The notes under the pieces: model-generated
Seen by the model: only the letters and a program-made list of their open reading frames with translations
Told to the model about the DNA's origin: nothing
Database searches by the model: none
In this document: positions 26,282 through 35,373 of the stretch, in pieces
Numbering within the stretch: position 1 is the first letter of the stretch
Layout of the letters: each line of letters opens with the position of its first letter
Translations under genes and position numbers: made by a program
Assembly (NCBI GenBank): GCA_963662395.1
Contig: OY759511.1
Coordinates: 1,302,001 to 1,366,000, forward strand
Reading direction: 5' to 3'
Source of the DNA: JAPOXR01 sp963662395
Lineage (GTDB): Bacteria > Pseudomonadota > Alphaproteobacteria > Rhodobacterales > Rhodobacteraceae
DNA length: 64,000 nucleotides

Positions 26282-27526
26282 TTACCGGTCGATTTCATCA
26301 TCCTTAACCCGGGCGAAACTCCAGCCATTGTCCAATCCGGCAAAAGGTGCCGACAACAACCGGCCCTCCGACCACAGCGAAGGCGAGGCGAGCAGGCTTT
26401 CCCTGGGGCCGCCAGCTTCCCGCCAGTTCCGGCATTCGTCAAGCCCGTCCCGGCCCAGCGCGCCAATGGTCGAGCCGGCCGGGCCGGGCTTGCCGGAAAG
26501 GCGCCAGCGCCCGTCCCAGCACTGATCGGCCGCCACTGGGCCGGAACAGGAGGCCAGCTCGCGAACGATCCAGAACGAACTCCCCCGACCCGGAACAGCC
26601 ATGCATCCGGCAAGGGTGTGACGCCGTCCCCCGGCAACCTCCTCGAGGGCCGACTTCAATGCCGAAAGGCGGGGGCGGTATTCCGACCCGGATACGCGCC
26701 GGATGGCGTCGGCGGACAGGCGCAGCCGGGTCTCCGACGGCAATTTCCAGAATTCCTCACCAAAATGTGAATCCCCGAGCCGGTTTTCTGCAAGAACCCT
26801 CCCTCCTGCCGCCATTGCAGCATCCACCAGCACCTCGCGGGCCTGCTGCATCAGTCTTGCCGTCCTGGCCAGCCTTCCCCTTGAGAGGCCCAACTCGCCG
26901 AGCATGACCAGCATCTGCCTAGCCTTGATGCGGTCAAAATCCGGATCATCATTCGATGGATCATCCACCCAGTCAATGTCCCGGTCGACCAGGAACTGCC
27001 GCAACTCGTCGCGGCCGACATTCAGCAATGGCCTGATCCAGCATACGCCCAAGCGCCGGACCTGGTCCGGCATCCCCGCCAGGCCATCAACGCCGGAGCC
27101 CCGCGACAGGTTGAGCAGGAATGTTTCTGCCTGATCATCAAGGCTGTGCCCCAGCGCCACGAACCCGATCTCCCGGCTGTGCGCCCAGTCGGCAATCAGG
27201 CGGTAGCGCTCCGTGCGTGCTGCATTCTGCATGTTTCCGGTCAGTGGTGTCGTAACCGCGAGTGTATCGTGCTGCACGCCCAGGACTCCGCAATACGACC
27301 GAACCGCCCGACACTCGCTGCCGTTTTCCTGGCGGATACCATGATCGACCGAAACCGCATGCAACTTGATCAGGCGTTGGTTGCACCACGCGGACAGCAA
27401 TTTCAGCAGCGCCATCGAATCGCCACCGCCCGACACGGCAACGCCAACCCGTTCTGCCTGCCGCAATCCCCGGACCCCGTACAGCGAAGCCGCCAACAGC
27501 TCGGGAATGCCTGCTGTCAATTGCAC
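26282..27526 (-). CDS. tilS: tRNA(Ile)-lysidine synthetase
   Basis: The protein has about 414 residues from a GTG at 27526, which overlaps the cpoB stop by 10 bp; a longer frame extends upstream but has no family resemblance. It modifies the wobble C of tRNA-Ile(CAU) to lysidine with ATP and lysine. The PP-loop AVSGGGDSMALLKLL, the VSVDHGIR motif, ALGHSLDDQAETFLLNL and RGSGVDGLAGMP are all present. It lies between cpoB and ftsH in the conserved order. The start codon is the least certain part. Confidence 0.92.
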   Translation of the reverse strand: MQLTAGIPELLAASLYGVRGLRQAERVGVAVSGGGDSMALLKLLSAWCNQRLIKLHAVSVDHGIRQENGSECRAVRSYCGVLGVQHDTLAVTTPLTGNMQNAARTERYRLIADWAHSREIGFVALGHSLDDQAETFLLNLSRGSGVDGLAGMPDQVRRLGVCWIRPLLNVGRDELRQFLVDRDIDWVDDPSNDDPDFDRIKARQMLVMLGELGLSRGRLARTARLMQQAREVLVDAAMAAGGRVLAENRLGDSHFGEEFWKLPSETRLRLSADAIRRVSGSEYRPRLSALKSALEEVAGGRRHTLAGCMAVPGRGSSFWIVRELASCSGPVAADQCWDGRWRLSGKPGPAGSTIGALGRDGLDECRNWREAGGPRESLLASPSLWSEGRLLSAPFAGLDNGWSFARVKDDEIDR

Positions 27527-28365
27527 TCCAGCCTTGAACTGTCGGCCTCGGCGGTGGCCGCGTGATCGGTCAAGGGAAACGCGACCAGCACTTCCTTGTA
27601 GACCCGGCACGCCTCGGCAACCTGGCCAAGCTCTTCCAGCGCACTGCCCAGTCCGACCAGCGCCCGGGGCGCCGAGTCCTTCGTCGGCTCCAATCGGTAG
27701 CTGTCGAGATAGGCCCGGGCTGCCTCGGTCATGTTCCCGCGGCGGGATTCGGACATTCCGCGGTAGTAATGCGCGTCCACGTTCAGCGGGCTGATCACGA
27801 ACTGGTCGGTAAACTCGGCGAACATCAGGGCAGCGGCGGCAAAATCCTGCGACTCGAAAGCCGTCAGGGCGCGGTCGAATACCTCCTGCTCGCCGGATGG
27901 CAAGCCGGCCGGGAGACCGGCCGTACCGGCGACGGCATCTTCCGTCTCGTGCTCCGTCGGCTCGCCGCCGAGAATCATGCCTGGCCCGATCGACGACAGA
28001 TCTCCTCCACCGAGTTCGACCAGCCGGAATTCGAGATCCCTGATCTGTCGCGCTCCATCCTCGGCGATCCTGATGATCCTGAATTCAAGCTCCTCGATCC
28101 GGGCCATGGCCTGGCGCAATTCGACTTCAAGCTCATCGATTCTCTGCGCCGAAGGCGACATCGCCTCGCCGACCTGCTGGCCTGGCCCGACCGTCACGCG
28201 CAATTGCAGCCGCAACCCTTCCATGGTTGCATAGATATCGAACAGCTGCTGCCTGATATCGGCGAGTGTTTCCTGATCCGCCTCCTGCGCCGCCGCCGAC
28301 CCGATCAGCAGCATGGCGGCCACCAGGCCAGCACAGGCGGTGCGGATGACACGGCGCAAGAACAT
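27517..28365 (-). CDS. cpoB: Cell division coordinator CpoB (YbgF), Tol-Pal associated
   Basis: This 282-residue periplasmic protein has a signal peptide (ACAGLVAAMLLIGSAAAQ), then a coiled-coil region (about 45-125, RIDELEVELRQAMARIEELE) that trimerises. A C-terminal TPR domain follows (EVFDRALTAFESQDFAAAAL, AHYYRGMSESRRGNMTEAAR, ALVGLGSALEELGQVAEACR). It acts with TolA and Pal to couple outer-membrane constriction to septal peptidoglycan synthesis. The ATG follows immediately after the pal stop. Confidence 0.93.
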   Translation of the reverse strand: MFLRRVIRTACAGLVAAMLLIGSAAAQEADQETLADIRQQLFDIYATMEGLRLQLRVTVGPGQQVGEAMSPSAQRIDELEVELRQAMARIEELEFRIIRIAEDGARQIRDLEFRLVELGGGDLSSIGPGMILGGEPTEHETEDAVAGTAGLPAGLPSGEQEVFDRALTAFESQDFAAAALMFAEFTDQFVISPLNVDAHYYRGMSESRRGNMTEAARAYLDSYRLEPTKDSAPRALVGLGSALEELGQVAEACRVYKEVLVAFPLTDHAATAEADSSRLECN

Positions 28366-28878
28366 CTAGCCGGCCGCCGCCCGGTTCAGGCCGGTCACCG
28401 CCCGGCGGTTCATCGACCAGCAGGATTCATTCGAGCACACGGCAACCGGGCGTTCCTTGCCAAAGGTGACAGTGCTGATGCGGTGGTCGGCAACGCCAAG
28501 ACCCACCAGGAAATCCCTGACCGCGCTGGCGCGGCGGGCCCCCAATGCAAGATTGTATTCCCGTGTTCCCTGTTCGTCGGCATGTCCCTCAAGCGTCACC
28601 GAGAATTCGGGATTCTGGTTGAGCCACTGCGCCTGTTGTTCGAGAACCAGCGCCGCCTCGGAGGTCACTGCCGTGCTGTCGACATCAAAGAACACGCGAT
28701 CACCGATCAGGCTGGTGAAATACTCCGGCGAGTCCAGGGAAAAATCCTGCAAGGTGGTCTCCTCGACGACCCCTTGCTGCCCGTCCGTCACGCCGCGCCC
28801 CATGAGAGTGTCGGACCCGGAACAACCGGCCAGGATGGCGGCGGCGGCTATACAGGTTGCCAATCTTGCCGTCTTCAT
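28366..28878 (-). CDS. pal: Peptidoglycan-associated lipoprotein Pal
   Basis: This 170-residue outer-membrane lipoprotein has lipobox LAGC (residues 16-19), a linker, then an OmpA-C domain. The domain contains VFFDVDSTAVTSEAALVLE, LEGHADEQGTREYNLALGAR and RRASAVRDFLVGLGV, the peptidoglycan-binding loop with Asp and Arg. It tethers the outer membrane to peptidoglycan and to TolB. It sits between tolB and cpoB in the same operon. Confidence 0.96.
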   Translation of the reverse strand: MKTARLATCIAAAAILAGCSGSDTLMGRGVTDGQQGVVEETTLQDFSLDSPEYFTSLIGDRVFFDVDSTAVTSEAALVLEQQAQWLNQNPEFSVTLEGHADEQGTREYNLALGARRASAVRDFLVGLGVADHRISTVTFGKERPVAVCSNESCWSMNRRAVTGLNRAAAG

Positions 28879-28954
28879 TTGAATTCCAGCCTCCAGTTTC
28901 TACGTGAATTGCGTCGATGTTTCCCTGTCGTCCTGAATAACCGAAGCCGGCCCG

Positions 28955-30292
28955 CTAGGGAAGCAATGGCGACCATGACGGGTCGGATGCATATTGGGGT
29001 GTCGGGACCCGCCTGAGACTGCGTCCGGTCACGTCAACCGACAGCAGCGCCGGCCCGCCGGACGCGCCGGGCATTTCCCGAAAAAACATGATCACTCGCC
29101 CATTGGGCGCCCAGGTCGGCCCCTCGTCCAGGAAGGATGCCGAGAGGAGTTTTTCCTCGGCTCCATTTGCCCGCATGACGCCAACATGGAACCGTCCGGC
29201 ATGCTGCTTGGTAAAGGCGATGAACTCGCCATCCGGCGACCATACCGGAGTGCCGTAGCGACCCTTGCCAAAGCTGATGCGACGCGGCTCACCCCCCTCG
29301 ACACGCATGAGGTAGATCTGCTGTGTCAGGCCGCGGTCCGATTCGAAAACGATCCATTTGCCGTCGGGCGAATAGCTCGCCGCGGTGTCGATGGCGCTGC
29401 TCGTGGTCAGCCTGCGAGAGGTGCCGGTGGCGATTTCCACTTCATGGATGTCCGAATTGCCCTGTTCGGTAATCGAAAGCAGTACCTTCTTGCCGTCTGG
29501 TGAAAATCGCGGCGCAAAGGTCATGTCGGCCGACTCGACAATGGCCCGCTGTTCCCGGGTTTCGATATCCATCAGGTAGACCCGGGGAATCCCGGTCGCA
29601 TAGGAGGTGTAGATCAGCTTGGTGCCATCAGGCGAGAACCGCGGCGCCAGGACGATGGTGTCGTCATCGGTCAGGAACGAGGCGTTGGCGCCATCGTAAT
29701 CCATGATGGCCAGCCGCTTGGTCCGGTCACCCTTGGGTCCGGATTCAGACACGAATGCAATCCTGGTATCAAAATACCCGCCCTCGCCGGTAATCCTCGA
29801 ATATACCGCATCGGCGATCTTGTGTGCCACCCGCCGCCAGTCATCGGTTACCCCGGTAAACTGGAGACCGCTGCCAAGCGCGGTGCCTGCAAACACGTCG
29901 AACAGCCGGAACCGGGTTGTGAGACTTCCATTCTCGGCCAGTTCCACCGAGCCGACAATCAGTGCCTCGGCATTGACCGCCCGCCAGTCGGCAAAACGGA
30001 CCGGCACGTCAACCTGTTCAATCTTCGAGATATGCGCCCCTCGGGGGATCTCGCGAAACAGCCCGGTATTCACCAGGTCCTGCGCGACGACCCTGGCAAT
30101 GTTCCTGGCCAGATCTCGCGCCAGCCCGGAGTCGGATACAAAGGCCGGAATCGCAATGGGCAGCGGCCTGATCACCCCTTCCCGGATCACGATGCGAAGC
30201 GGGCTGTTGGCCGATTGTGCGAACGCGCTGGTTCCGACCGACGCAACCAGCAGCAGCAACAATGCCGACAGCCATTTTCCTGGTCTAGTCAT
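28955..30292 (-). CDS. tolB: Tol-Pal system beta-propeller protein TolB
   Basis: This 445-residue periplasmic protein has a signal peptide (SALLLLLVASVGTSAFA), an N-terminal alpha/beta domain (LRIVIREGVIRPLPIAIPAF) and a six-bladed propeller. Repeated blades have P-x-F-S-P-D-G cores (LAPRFSPDGTKLIYTS, FAPRFSPDGKKVLLS, AASYSPDGKWIVFES, TPVWSPDGEFIAFTK). It binds Pal and TolA. The start overlaps the tolA stop by four bases. Confidence 0.97.
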   Translation of the reverse strand: MTRPGKWLSALLLLLVASVGTSAFAQSANSPLRIVIREGVIRPLPIAIPAFVSDSGLARDLARNIARVVAQDLVNTGLFREIPRGAHISKIEQVDVPVRFADWRAVNAEALIVGSVELAENGSLTTRFRLFDVFAGTALGSGLQFTGVTDDWRRVAHKIADAVYSRITGEGGYFDTRIAFVSESGPKGDRTKRLAIMDYDGANASFLTDDDTIVLAPRFSPDGTKLIYTSYATGIPRVYLMDIETREQRAIVESADMTFAPRFSPDGKKVLLSITEQGNSDIHEVEIATGTSRRLTTSSAIDTAASYSPDGKWIVFESDRGLTQQIYLMRVEGGEPRRISFGKGRYGTPVWSPDGEFIAFTKQHAGRFHVGVMRANGAEEKLLSASFLDEGPTWAPNGRVIMFFREMPGASGGPALLSVDVTGRSLRRVPTPQYASDPSWSPLLP

Positions 30293-31323
30293 CTGAGCCT
30301 CATGTTTTCGGGGTCAAATACCACTTCGATAAGACGCCAGTTCTCGAATTTTTCCCTTGGCAGGTCGTGACCGCGGTTCAGGCACACGGCAATTGCCCGC
30401 CTCCCGGCTTCGAAAGCAATTCCCTGGGCAACAGCAGACCCCTCGCTGGCACTGACCAGCTTGATCGACCCTTCCAGCACCCGCCCGGTTTCGTCGAGTT
30501 CGGCGCCAACGGTCACGGTGATTCGCCGGGCCTCGTCCGACAGCGACGCCAGGTTCCAGCATTTCCGAATCTCGCGGCGCAGTCCGTCGCGCTCGACGGA
30601 GGTCAGTGGCGGGGAGGATACCGGTGCCGGTTGCACCTCCTCGCGATCCGGTACCAGTTCCCGTGCCCGGGCAATCAAATCCTCGATATCCCGCTGCTCG
30701 CCTGTCTCGGGACCGGTTGCCTGCGGCCTCGGGCGCCGCCTCGGGCGCTCCACGTCAAGAGCAAACCCGGTGGTCTCGTCGGCTTCGGTCACGGTTTCAG
30801 TCGCCGCATGTTCCAGGGCCGTTTCAGCCTCCACCTCCTCGACCACCCGCTCCTCGACCTCCTCGTCTTCCGGATCGGCAACCATTGCCTCCTGTTCGAT
30901 TTCGGCACTCCTGGCATCCGGCTCCGGCGCCGCGACCGGCGAGATCACCGGTGCCGCCTGGCGCGCCGGCTCTTCCGGGACCTCGGCAGGCAGATCCTCG
31001 ACCACCGATACCGCCTCGTACTCTCCGGTGCCGGTATCGGTCTCCGGCTCGGCCCGGCTGGCAATATCGGCCAGCGGGATCTCCTCCTTCTCCGGCTCTT
31101 CCGCCGCCGCCAGTTCCGGGGCAGGGGAAGGGGCCTCGGCTTGCGGCTCTTCCAGGACCTCGGGCAGTGGCTGCAGTGCCGCCAGCTCCTCCAGCGAAAT
31201 CAGCGAGACATTGGCGGCCAGGACATCCGGTTCATCCAGCCGTTCCCTGTAGGTTTCACCAAGCATCAGGAACAGCACCAGTCCGGAGTGAAGCGTTGCC
31301 GAGATAATCGCGCCGGTGCGCAC
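30289..31323 (-). CDS. tolA: TolA-like energy-transducing protein
   Basis: This 344-residue protein has one N-terminal membrane helix (GAIISATLHSGLVLFLMLG). A long acidic, Glu- and Ala-rich middle (about 50-210) with charged proline-rich stretches follows, then a C-terminal domain (REIRKCWNLASLSDEARRIT…FEAGRRAIAVCLNRG) of the TolA/TonB type. It links the TolQR motor to TolB and Pal. The middle region is acidic rather than the Lys/Ala helix of E. coli, which is common in alphaproteobacteria. It starts 9 bp after tolR. Confidence 0.92.
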   Translation of the reverse strand: MRTGAIISATLHSGLVLFLMLGETYRERLDEPDVLAANVSLISLEELAALQPLPEVLEEPQAEAPSPAPELAAAEEPEKEEIPLADIASRAEPETDTGTGEYEAVSVVEDLPAEVPEEPARQAAPVISPVAAPEPDARSAEIEQEAMVADPEDEEVEERVVEEVEAETALEHAATETVTEADETTGFALDVERPRRRPRPQATGPETGEQRDIEDLIARARELVPDREEVQPAPVSSPPLTSVERDGLRREIRKCWNLASLSDEARRITVTVGAELDETGRVLEGSIKLVSASEGSAVAQGIAFEAGRRAIAVCLNRGHDLPREKFENWRLIEVVFDPENMRLR

Positions 31324-31332
31324 GTCACGCTC

Positions 31333-31800
31333 CTAGTTTCCGTCACCGTCCAGCTTTGGTCCGTTCCCTTCGGTAACCAGGCCAATGTTTCGGTATCCGG
31401 CATTGTTCAGGGCTCCCATCACCTGCATGATGACCTCGTATCTGGCATCGCGGTCGCCACGAAGGAATATCTTGTCCGAGGATCGCTCTGCCAGAACCGC
31501 CCGCAGCCTCGGTACGAGTTCCTCTCTCGGCAACTCGGTCGCCTGCAGGGCGATGCGCCCGTCGGATGCAACAGAAAGTGTCAGCGGCTCCTCCGGCTCG
31601 GATGGCAAGGGCCTGGCCGCGGTTTCCGGCAGTTGAACCGGAATCCCGACGGTCAGCAATGGCGCCGCCACGATGAAGATGATCAACAGCACCAGCATGA
31701 CATCGACAAAGGGCGTGACATTGATCTCGGACATCGGCCGATGGGCATTCCTGCCTCGCCACCTCCGGCGGGGATCGTCCTTCTGCAGAGTAACCGCCAT
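31333..31800 (-). CDS. tolR: TolR, ExbD-family motor subunit
   Basis: This 155-residue protein has a short cytoplasmic start, one membrane helix containing the proton-path Asp (PFVDVMLVLLIIFIVAAPLL) and a periplasmic ExbD/TolR domain (ALQATELPREELVPRLRAVL). It works with TolQ to energise TolA. The gene starts two bases after the tolQ stop. Confidence 0.96.
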   Translation of the reverse strand: MAVTLQKDDPRRRWRGRNAHRPMSEINVTPFVDVMLVLLIIFIVAAPLLTVGIPVQLPETAARPLPSEPEEPLTLSVASDGRIALQATELPREELVPRLRAVLAERSSDKIFLRGDRDARYEVIMQVMGALNNAGYRNIGLVTEGNGPKLDGDGN

Positions 31801-31802
31801 CG

Positions 31803-32498
31803 CTACTGTTCCAGCTGCCGGGAAATGATTGTCGAGAACTCGTCGGCGAAATCCTCGAACCGGGCTGCAAGCCGGTCCGATGCTGCCGACAGGTGGTTGT
31901 AGAATATCACGGCCGGAATGGCCGCCAGCAAGCCGAGGGCAGTTGCCGCCAGCGCCTCGCCGATTCCGGGCGCCACCACGGCCAGGTTGGTGTTCTCCTG
32001 GACCCCGATCTCCCGAAAGACGTTCATGATGCCCCAGACGGTGCCGAAGAGTCCGACAAATGGTGCGGTGGCGCCGACGGTAGCCAGGAATCCAAGTCCG
32101 GATGAGAGCCGGTTGGTCTCCCTTGCCACCGCGATACCCATCGATCGCTCAATGCGGCTGCCAACCCCCGGTTGCAATCCGCCATCCCGACGCCGGGACC
32201 TGCTTCGTTCATCCATCGCTGCACAGAATATCAGCTCGAAGCCGCCCGTCGGGCGGTCACCCATGCGTTCGTGCAACTCCTCCAGCGGTTCTCCGGACCA
32301 GAATCTTCTCTCGAACCGGTCAGCCGCGACCCTGACCCGGCGAAAGCTGATGAATTTCTGGGTGATGATTGCCCAGCTCCAGAACGAGGCGAACAGCAGC
32401 AGAAGCATCACTGCCTTCACCACCAGCCCGGCTTGCGCGAACAGGCTGGTGACCGAAAAATCTACGGCCAGGGTGGCCATTACCGCTTCTGTTTCCAT
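31803..32498 (-). CDS. tolQ: TolQ, MotA/ExbB-family motor subunit
   Basis: This 231-residue protein has three membrane segments: LVVKAVMLLLLFASFWSWAI, FLATVGATAPFVGLFGTVWG and ALAATALGLLAAIPAVIFYN. The MotA/ExbB signature G-L-F-G-T-V-W-G-I and Thr residues in helices 2-3 line the proton path. It is the first gene of tolQRAB-pal-cpoB, 92 bp after ybgC on the same strand. Confidence 0.97.
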   Translation of the reverse strand: METEAVMATLAVDFSVTSLFAQAGLVVKAVMLLLLFASFWSWAIITQKFISFRRVRVAADRFERRFWSGEPLEELHERMGDRPTGGFELIFCAAMDERSRSRRRDGGLQPGVGSRIERSMGIAVARETNRLSSGLGFLATVGATAPFVGLFGTVWGIMNVFREIGVQENTNLAVVAPGIGEALAATALGLLAAIPAVIFYNHLSAASDRLAARFEDFADEFSTIISRQLEQ

Positions 32499-32590
32499 GC
32501 TACTGCTCTGTGCGTGACCGCGCTTTTCCGCGCAATTCTTGCTCTTGGGCCGCAGGTGACCGTCCGCAGGACACTAGACGGCAAGTCGGA

Positions 32591-33016
32591 TCAAATCAAG
32601 CTCGGCGCCGCCCCGGAATCCAGGTGCGGCATGATTCCCGTCCGGATTGCCGCCGGAATCCTGGCGGGGGCGCCGGAGTCCCGGATGCAGGCCAGCGTCA
32701 CCTCCGACGAAAACAGCAATTCGCTGTCCCTCAACACCTTCTGCCCGAGATCAATCCTCGCCCCCGTGCACCGCACCGGCCACGTATGCACCCAGAGCGT
32801 ATCACCGAATCGCGCCGGACGGTGGAAGTCGGAAACCATCCGCCTGACAACGATGGCCAGCCCGTCACTGAGCTTCATTTCGCCCTGATCGATTCCCATT
32901 TCCCTTATGAATTCGGTCCGGCCCCTCTCGATATATTTCAGGAAATTGGCATGGTAGACCACGCCAGCAAGATCGGTGTCCTCATAATAGACCGTCAATC
33001 GGAATCGGTGCTGCAT
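32591..33016 (-). CDS. ybgC: Tol-Pal system-associated acyl-CoA thioesterase YbgC
   Basis: This 141-residue hotdog-fold thioesterase has the 4-hydroxybenzoyl-CoA thioesterase motif VYYEDTDLAGVVYHANFLKY with the catalytic Asp, followed by IERGRTEF. It hydrolyses short acyl-CoA or acyl-ACP thioesters and is conserved next to tolQ. The start overlaps the ruvB stop by 22 bp. Confidence 0.95.
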   Translation of the reverse strand: MQHRFRLTVYYEDTDLAGVVYHANFLKYIERGRTEFIREMGIDQGEMKLSDGLAIVVRRMVSDFHRPARFGDTLWVHTWPVRCTGARIDLGQKVLRDSELLFSSEVTLACIRDSGAPARIPAAIRTGIMPHLDSGAAPSLI

Positions 33017-34047
33017 TCTGGTGGGTCAAACAATGTCTGCTGTTCACTGCCCTGCGGTGCCTGCAATCCCAGGTGACGCCAGGCTTTCGCAGTCAGGATG
33101 CGCCCCCTGGTCGTTCTCTGGATCAGCCCCTGCTGAAGAAGAAACGGCTCGATGACCTCCTCGATCGAATCCCTGGCTTCCGACAGAGCCGCCGAGAGTG
33201 TCTCGACGCCAACCGGCCCGCCGCCGTAGTTTTCGGCAATATGCGACAGGTAACGCTTGTCGGCTCCGTCGAGTCCGAGATGATCGACATCCAGCCGCAC
33301 CAAGGCACCATTGGCAACATCCCGGGAAATCGCCCCGTCGACCTCGACGAAGGCAAAATCACGAACACGTTTCAGCAACCGGTTGGCGATCCTCGGTGTT
33401 CCCCTGGACCTGCCGGCAATTTCCATTGCGCCGGCATCGTCGATTTCGATGCCAAGCACCCCGGCACCCCTGATCACGATTTCGTGCAATTCCTCTGCCT
33501 GGTAGTATTCAAGGCGTATCGGGATACCAAACCGGTCCCGTAATGGCGTGGTCAGCAACCCCAGCCGCGTCGTTGCGCCGATCAGGGTGAAGGGCTGCAA
33601 CTCGATTCTCACCGTCCTTGCCGCCGGTCCGCTACCAATCACCAGGTCAAGGGCGTAATCCTCCAGGGCCGGATAGAGGACCTCCTCGACAACCGGTTGC
33701 AGCCGGTGGATCTCGTCAATGAACAGCACATCTTTCTTCTCGAGGTTGGTCAGGATTGCTGCCAGGTCACCCGCCTTGGCCAGGGCCGGACCCGATGTAA
33801 TCCTGAAATTGACGCCGAGTTCCCTGGCCACGATCTGTCCCAGGGTTGTCTTGCCGAGCCCCGGCGGTCCGTAGAACAGCGTATGATCCATTGCCACCGT
33901 GCGCCGCCGCGCACTCTCGACAAAGACCCTCAGATTCGCCTTGGCCTGGTTCTGGCCGATGAAGGCGTCCAGGGTCAGTGGGCGCAACGTCTGGTCGGCA
34001 TCCTGCTCCTGGTGCTGCGGGCTGATCGTCCTGGACCGTTCGGTCAT
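32995..34047 (-). CDS. ruvB: Holliday junction branch migration helicase RuvB
   Basis: The protein has 350 residues from the ATG at 34047; an upstream TTG at 34068 overlaps ruvA but is less likely. It is an AAA+ motor that drives branch migration with RuvA. Walker A is GPPGLGKTTLGQI, Walker B is VLFIDEIHRLQP, sensor 1 is TLIGATTRLGLLTTPLRDRF, and the winged-helix DNA-binding domain is C-terminal (FLLQQGLIQRTTRGRILTAK). Length and order are typical. Confidence 0.97.
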   Translation of the reverse strand: MTERSRTISPQHQEQDADQTLRPLTLDAFIGQNQAKANLRVFVESARRRTVAMDHTLFYGPPGLGKTTLGQIVARELGVNFRITSGPALAKAGDLAAILTNLEKKDVLFIDEIHRLQPVVEEVLYPALEDYALDLVIGSGPAARTVRIELQPFTLIGATTRLGLLTTPLRDRFGIPIRLEYYQAEELHEIVIRGAGVLGIEIDDAGAMEIAGRSRGTPRIANRLLKRVRDFAFVEVDGAISRDVANGALVRLDVDHLGLDGADKRYLSHIAENYGGGPVGVETLSAALSEARDSIEEVIEPFLLQQGLIQRTTRGRILTAKAWRHLGLQAPQGSEQQTLFDPPECSTDSD

Positions 34048-34054
34048 GTTCTGC

Positions 34055-34711
34055 TCAGCCTGGGGCAAGGCGCTTCAGTGCCTCTCGTATCAAGTCGGCA
34101 GTCTCCATTTCGGGGTTCTTCGCCGCCACCTCGGTCACCATCCGGATTGCTTCCGGTTGGCGGTAACCCAGATTGACAATGGCGGATATCGCCTCGGTGC
34201 GGGCGATCACGGCCAGGTCGTCGTCGGCCTGGACATGTTGCAGGTCAGCCACTTCCTCGTCACCGGCGTCATCGGCGGCTACCGACTCCCCTCCCCCCGC
34301 GGCGGCCAGCGCCGCGGTCTTGTCCTGCAACTCGTTGACCACCCGCTGCGCCAGCTTCGGACCAACCCCCTGTGCAGCCCGTATCGAGTTCGCATCCTGC
34401 AGGATGATGGACCGGATCACGCCTTCCACGCCGATCGCCGACACCATCGCCAGCGCTGCCCTGGCCCCGACACCCTGCACCGTCAGCAGCAACCGGTGCA
34501 ATTCCCGCTCCCGTGCCGAACGAAAACCGAAGAGCTGCAGCAGATCCTCCCGCACCAGGAGATCCGTGTGCAGGACCGCCCGTTCTCCCACCGCCGGAAT
34601 GGCAGCCAGGGTCCGCTCGGAACAATAGACGACATAGCCGACACCGCCGGTATCAATCACGACATGGTTGTCATGCCGCTCGACCACGATACCCCGCACC
34701 CTTCCGATCAT
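34055..34711 (-). CDS. ruvA: Holliday junction-binding protein RuvA
   Basis: This 218-residue protein starts MIGRVRGIVVERHDNHVVID (OB domain I). Tandem helix-hairpin-helix motifs follow (LLTVQGVGARAALAMVSAIG, IRAAQGVGPKLAQRVVNEL). After a flexible acidic linker (about 140-170) the C-terminal domain III contacts RuvB (AISAIVNLGYRQPEAIRMV). It forms the tetramer that holds the four-way junction. It is 3 bp after ruvC. Confidence 0.97.
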   Translation of the reverse strand: MIGRVRGIVVERHDNHVVIDTGGVGYVVYCSERTLAAIPAVGERAVLHTDLLVREDLLQLFGFRSARERELHRLLLTVQGVGARAALAMVSAIGVEGVIRSIILQDANSIRAAQGVGPKLAQRVVNELQDKTAALAAAGGGESVAADDAGDEEVADLQHVQADDDLAVIARTEAISAIVNLGYRQPEAIRMVTEVAAKNPEMETADLIREALKRLAPG

Positions 34712-34714
34712 CGG

Positions 34715-35221
34715 TCAGGCTTCTGCCCTGGCCAGCGAGGCAGCGAGAACGTCGTCAAACCTGCCCTGGACCGCGTGGGTGATCGCCACGCCAAGCGCGT
34801 CCGCCTCGTCGGATACCGCGATGTCGACACCCGGCAACTGGATCCTGACCATGTGTTCGACCTGGTCCTTCTGGGCATGTCCAACTCCGACCACGACCTT
34901 CTTGACGGTATTCGGCGCGTATTCGCCAACCTTGAGTCCGGCCTGTGCGGCAACCAGCACCGCAACCCCCCTTGCATGGCCCAGGCTCAGCGAATCCCGC
35001 ATGCTGGAATTGACGAAGATCTGCTCGACCGCCGCCTCGTCCGGCTGGTAGGTCTCGACGACGGCAGTCAGCTTGCGGTGCAGATCCACCAGTCGCTGCG
35101 CCAAATTGTCTCCCTTGGCGCGGCAAACGCCGTTGCCGACAAGGGATAGTTGCGAACCCTCGACATCAATTACGCCCCAACCGGTGATCTTCAACCCCGG
35201 ATCCAGCCCCAATACCCGCAT
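34715..35221 (-). CDS. ruvC: Crossover junction endodeoxyribonuclease RuvC
   Basis: The protein has 168 residues from the ATG at 35221, which has GGGAG seven bases upstream. An open frame continues far upstream through repeats, but that part is not RuvC. The four acidic metal ligands of the RNase H-like fold are seen in VLGLDPGLKITGWG, AAVEQIFVNSS, HAQKDQVEHMV and SDEADALGVAITHA. It resolves Holliday junctions and is the first gene of ruvCAB. Confidence 0.96.
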   Translation of the reverse strand: MRVLGLDPGLKITGWGVIDVEGSQLSLVGNGVCRAKGDNLAQRLVDLHRKLTAVVETYQPDEAAVEQIFVNSSMRDSLSLGHARGVAVLVAAQAGLKVGEYAPNTVKKVVVGVGHAQKDQVEHMVRIQLPGVDIAVSDEADALGVAITHAVQGRFDDVLAASLARAEA

Positions 35222-35330
35222 GAAATCTCCCGATGAATGCATGGACAATAGGGACGAAACAGGAACATTTCCAGTGGTTTCGAAAAATTCGGCGAAATCA
35301 GTCACCAAGCCGACGCACCAGGCGTTCGGT

Positions 35331-35372
35331 GAGGGCGTGAAGGCCCATCCTGCCGGCATTCGAGGGCCGTCT
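35331..35372 (+). repeat. Dispersed repeat, copy 1 (inverted copy at 35934-35975)
   Basis: The sequence from 35331 reads GGTGAGGGCGTGAAGGCCCA and continues TCCTGCCGGCATTCGAGGGC. The reverse complement of the copy ending near 35975 reads GGTGAGGGAGCGAAGGCCCA and then TCCCGCCGGCATTCGAAAGC. The high identity over about 40 bp in inverted orientation marks a dispersed repeat family or the ends of a small element. Confidence 0.75.
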
Positions 35373-35373
35373 T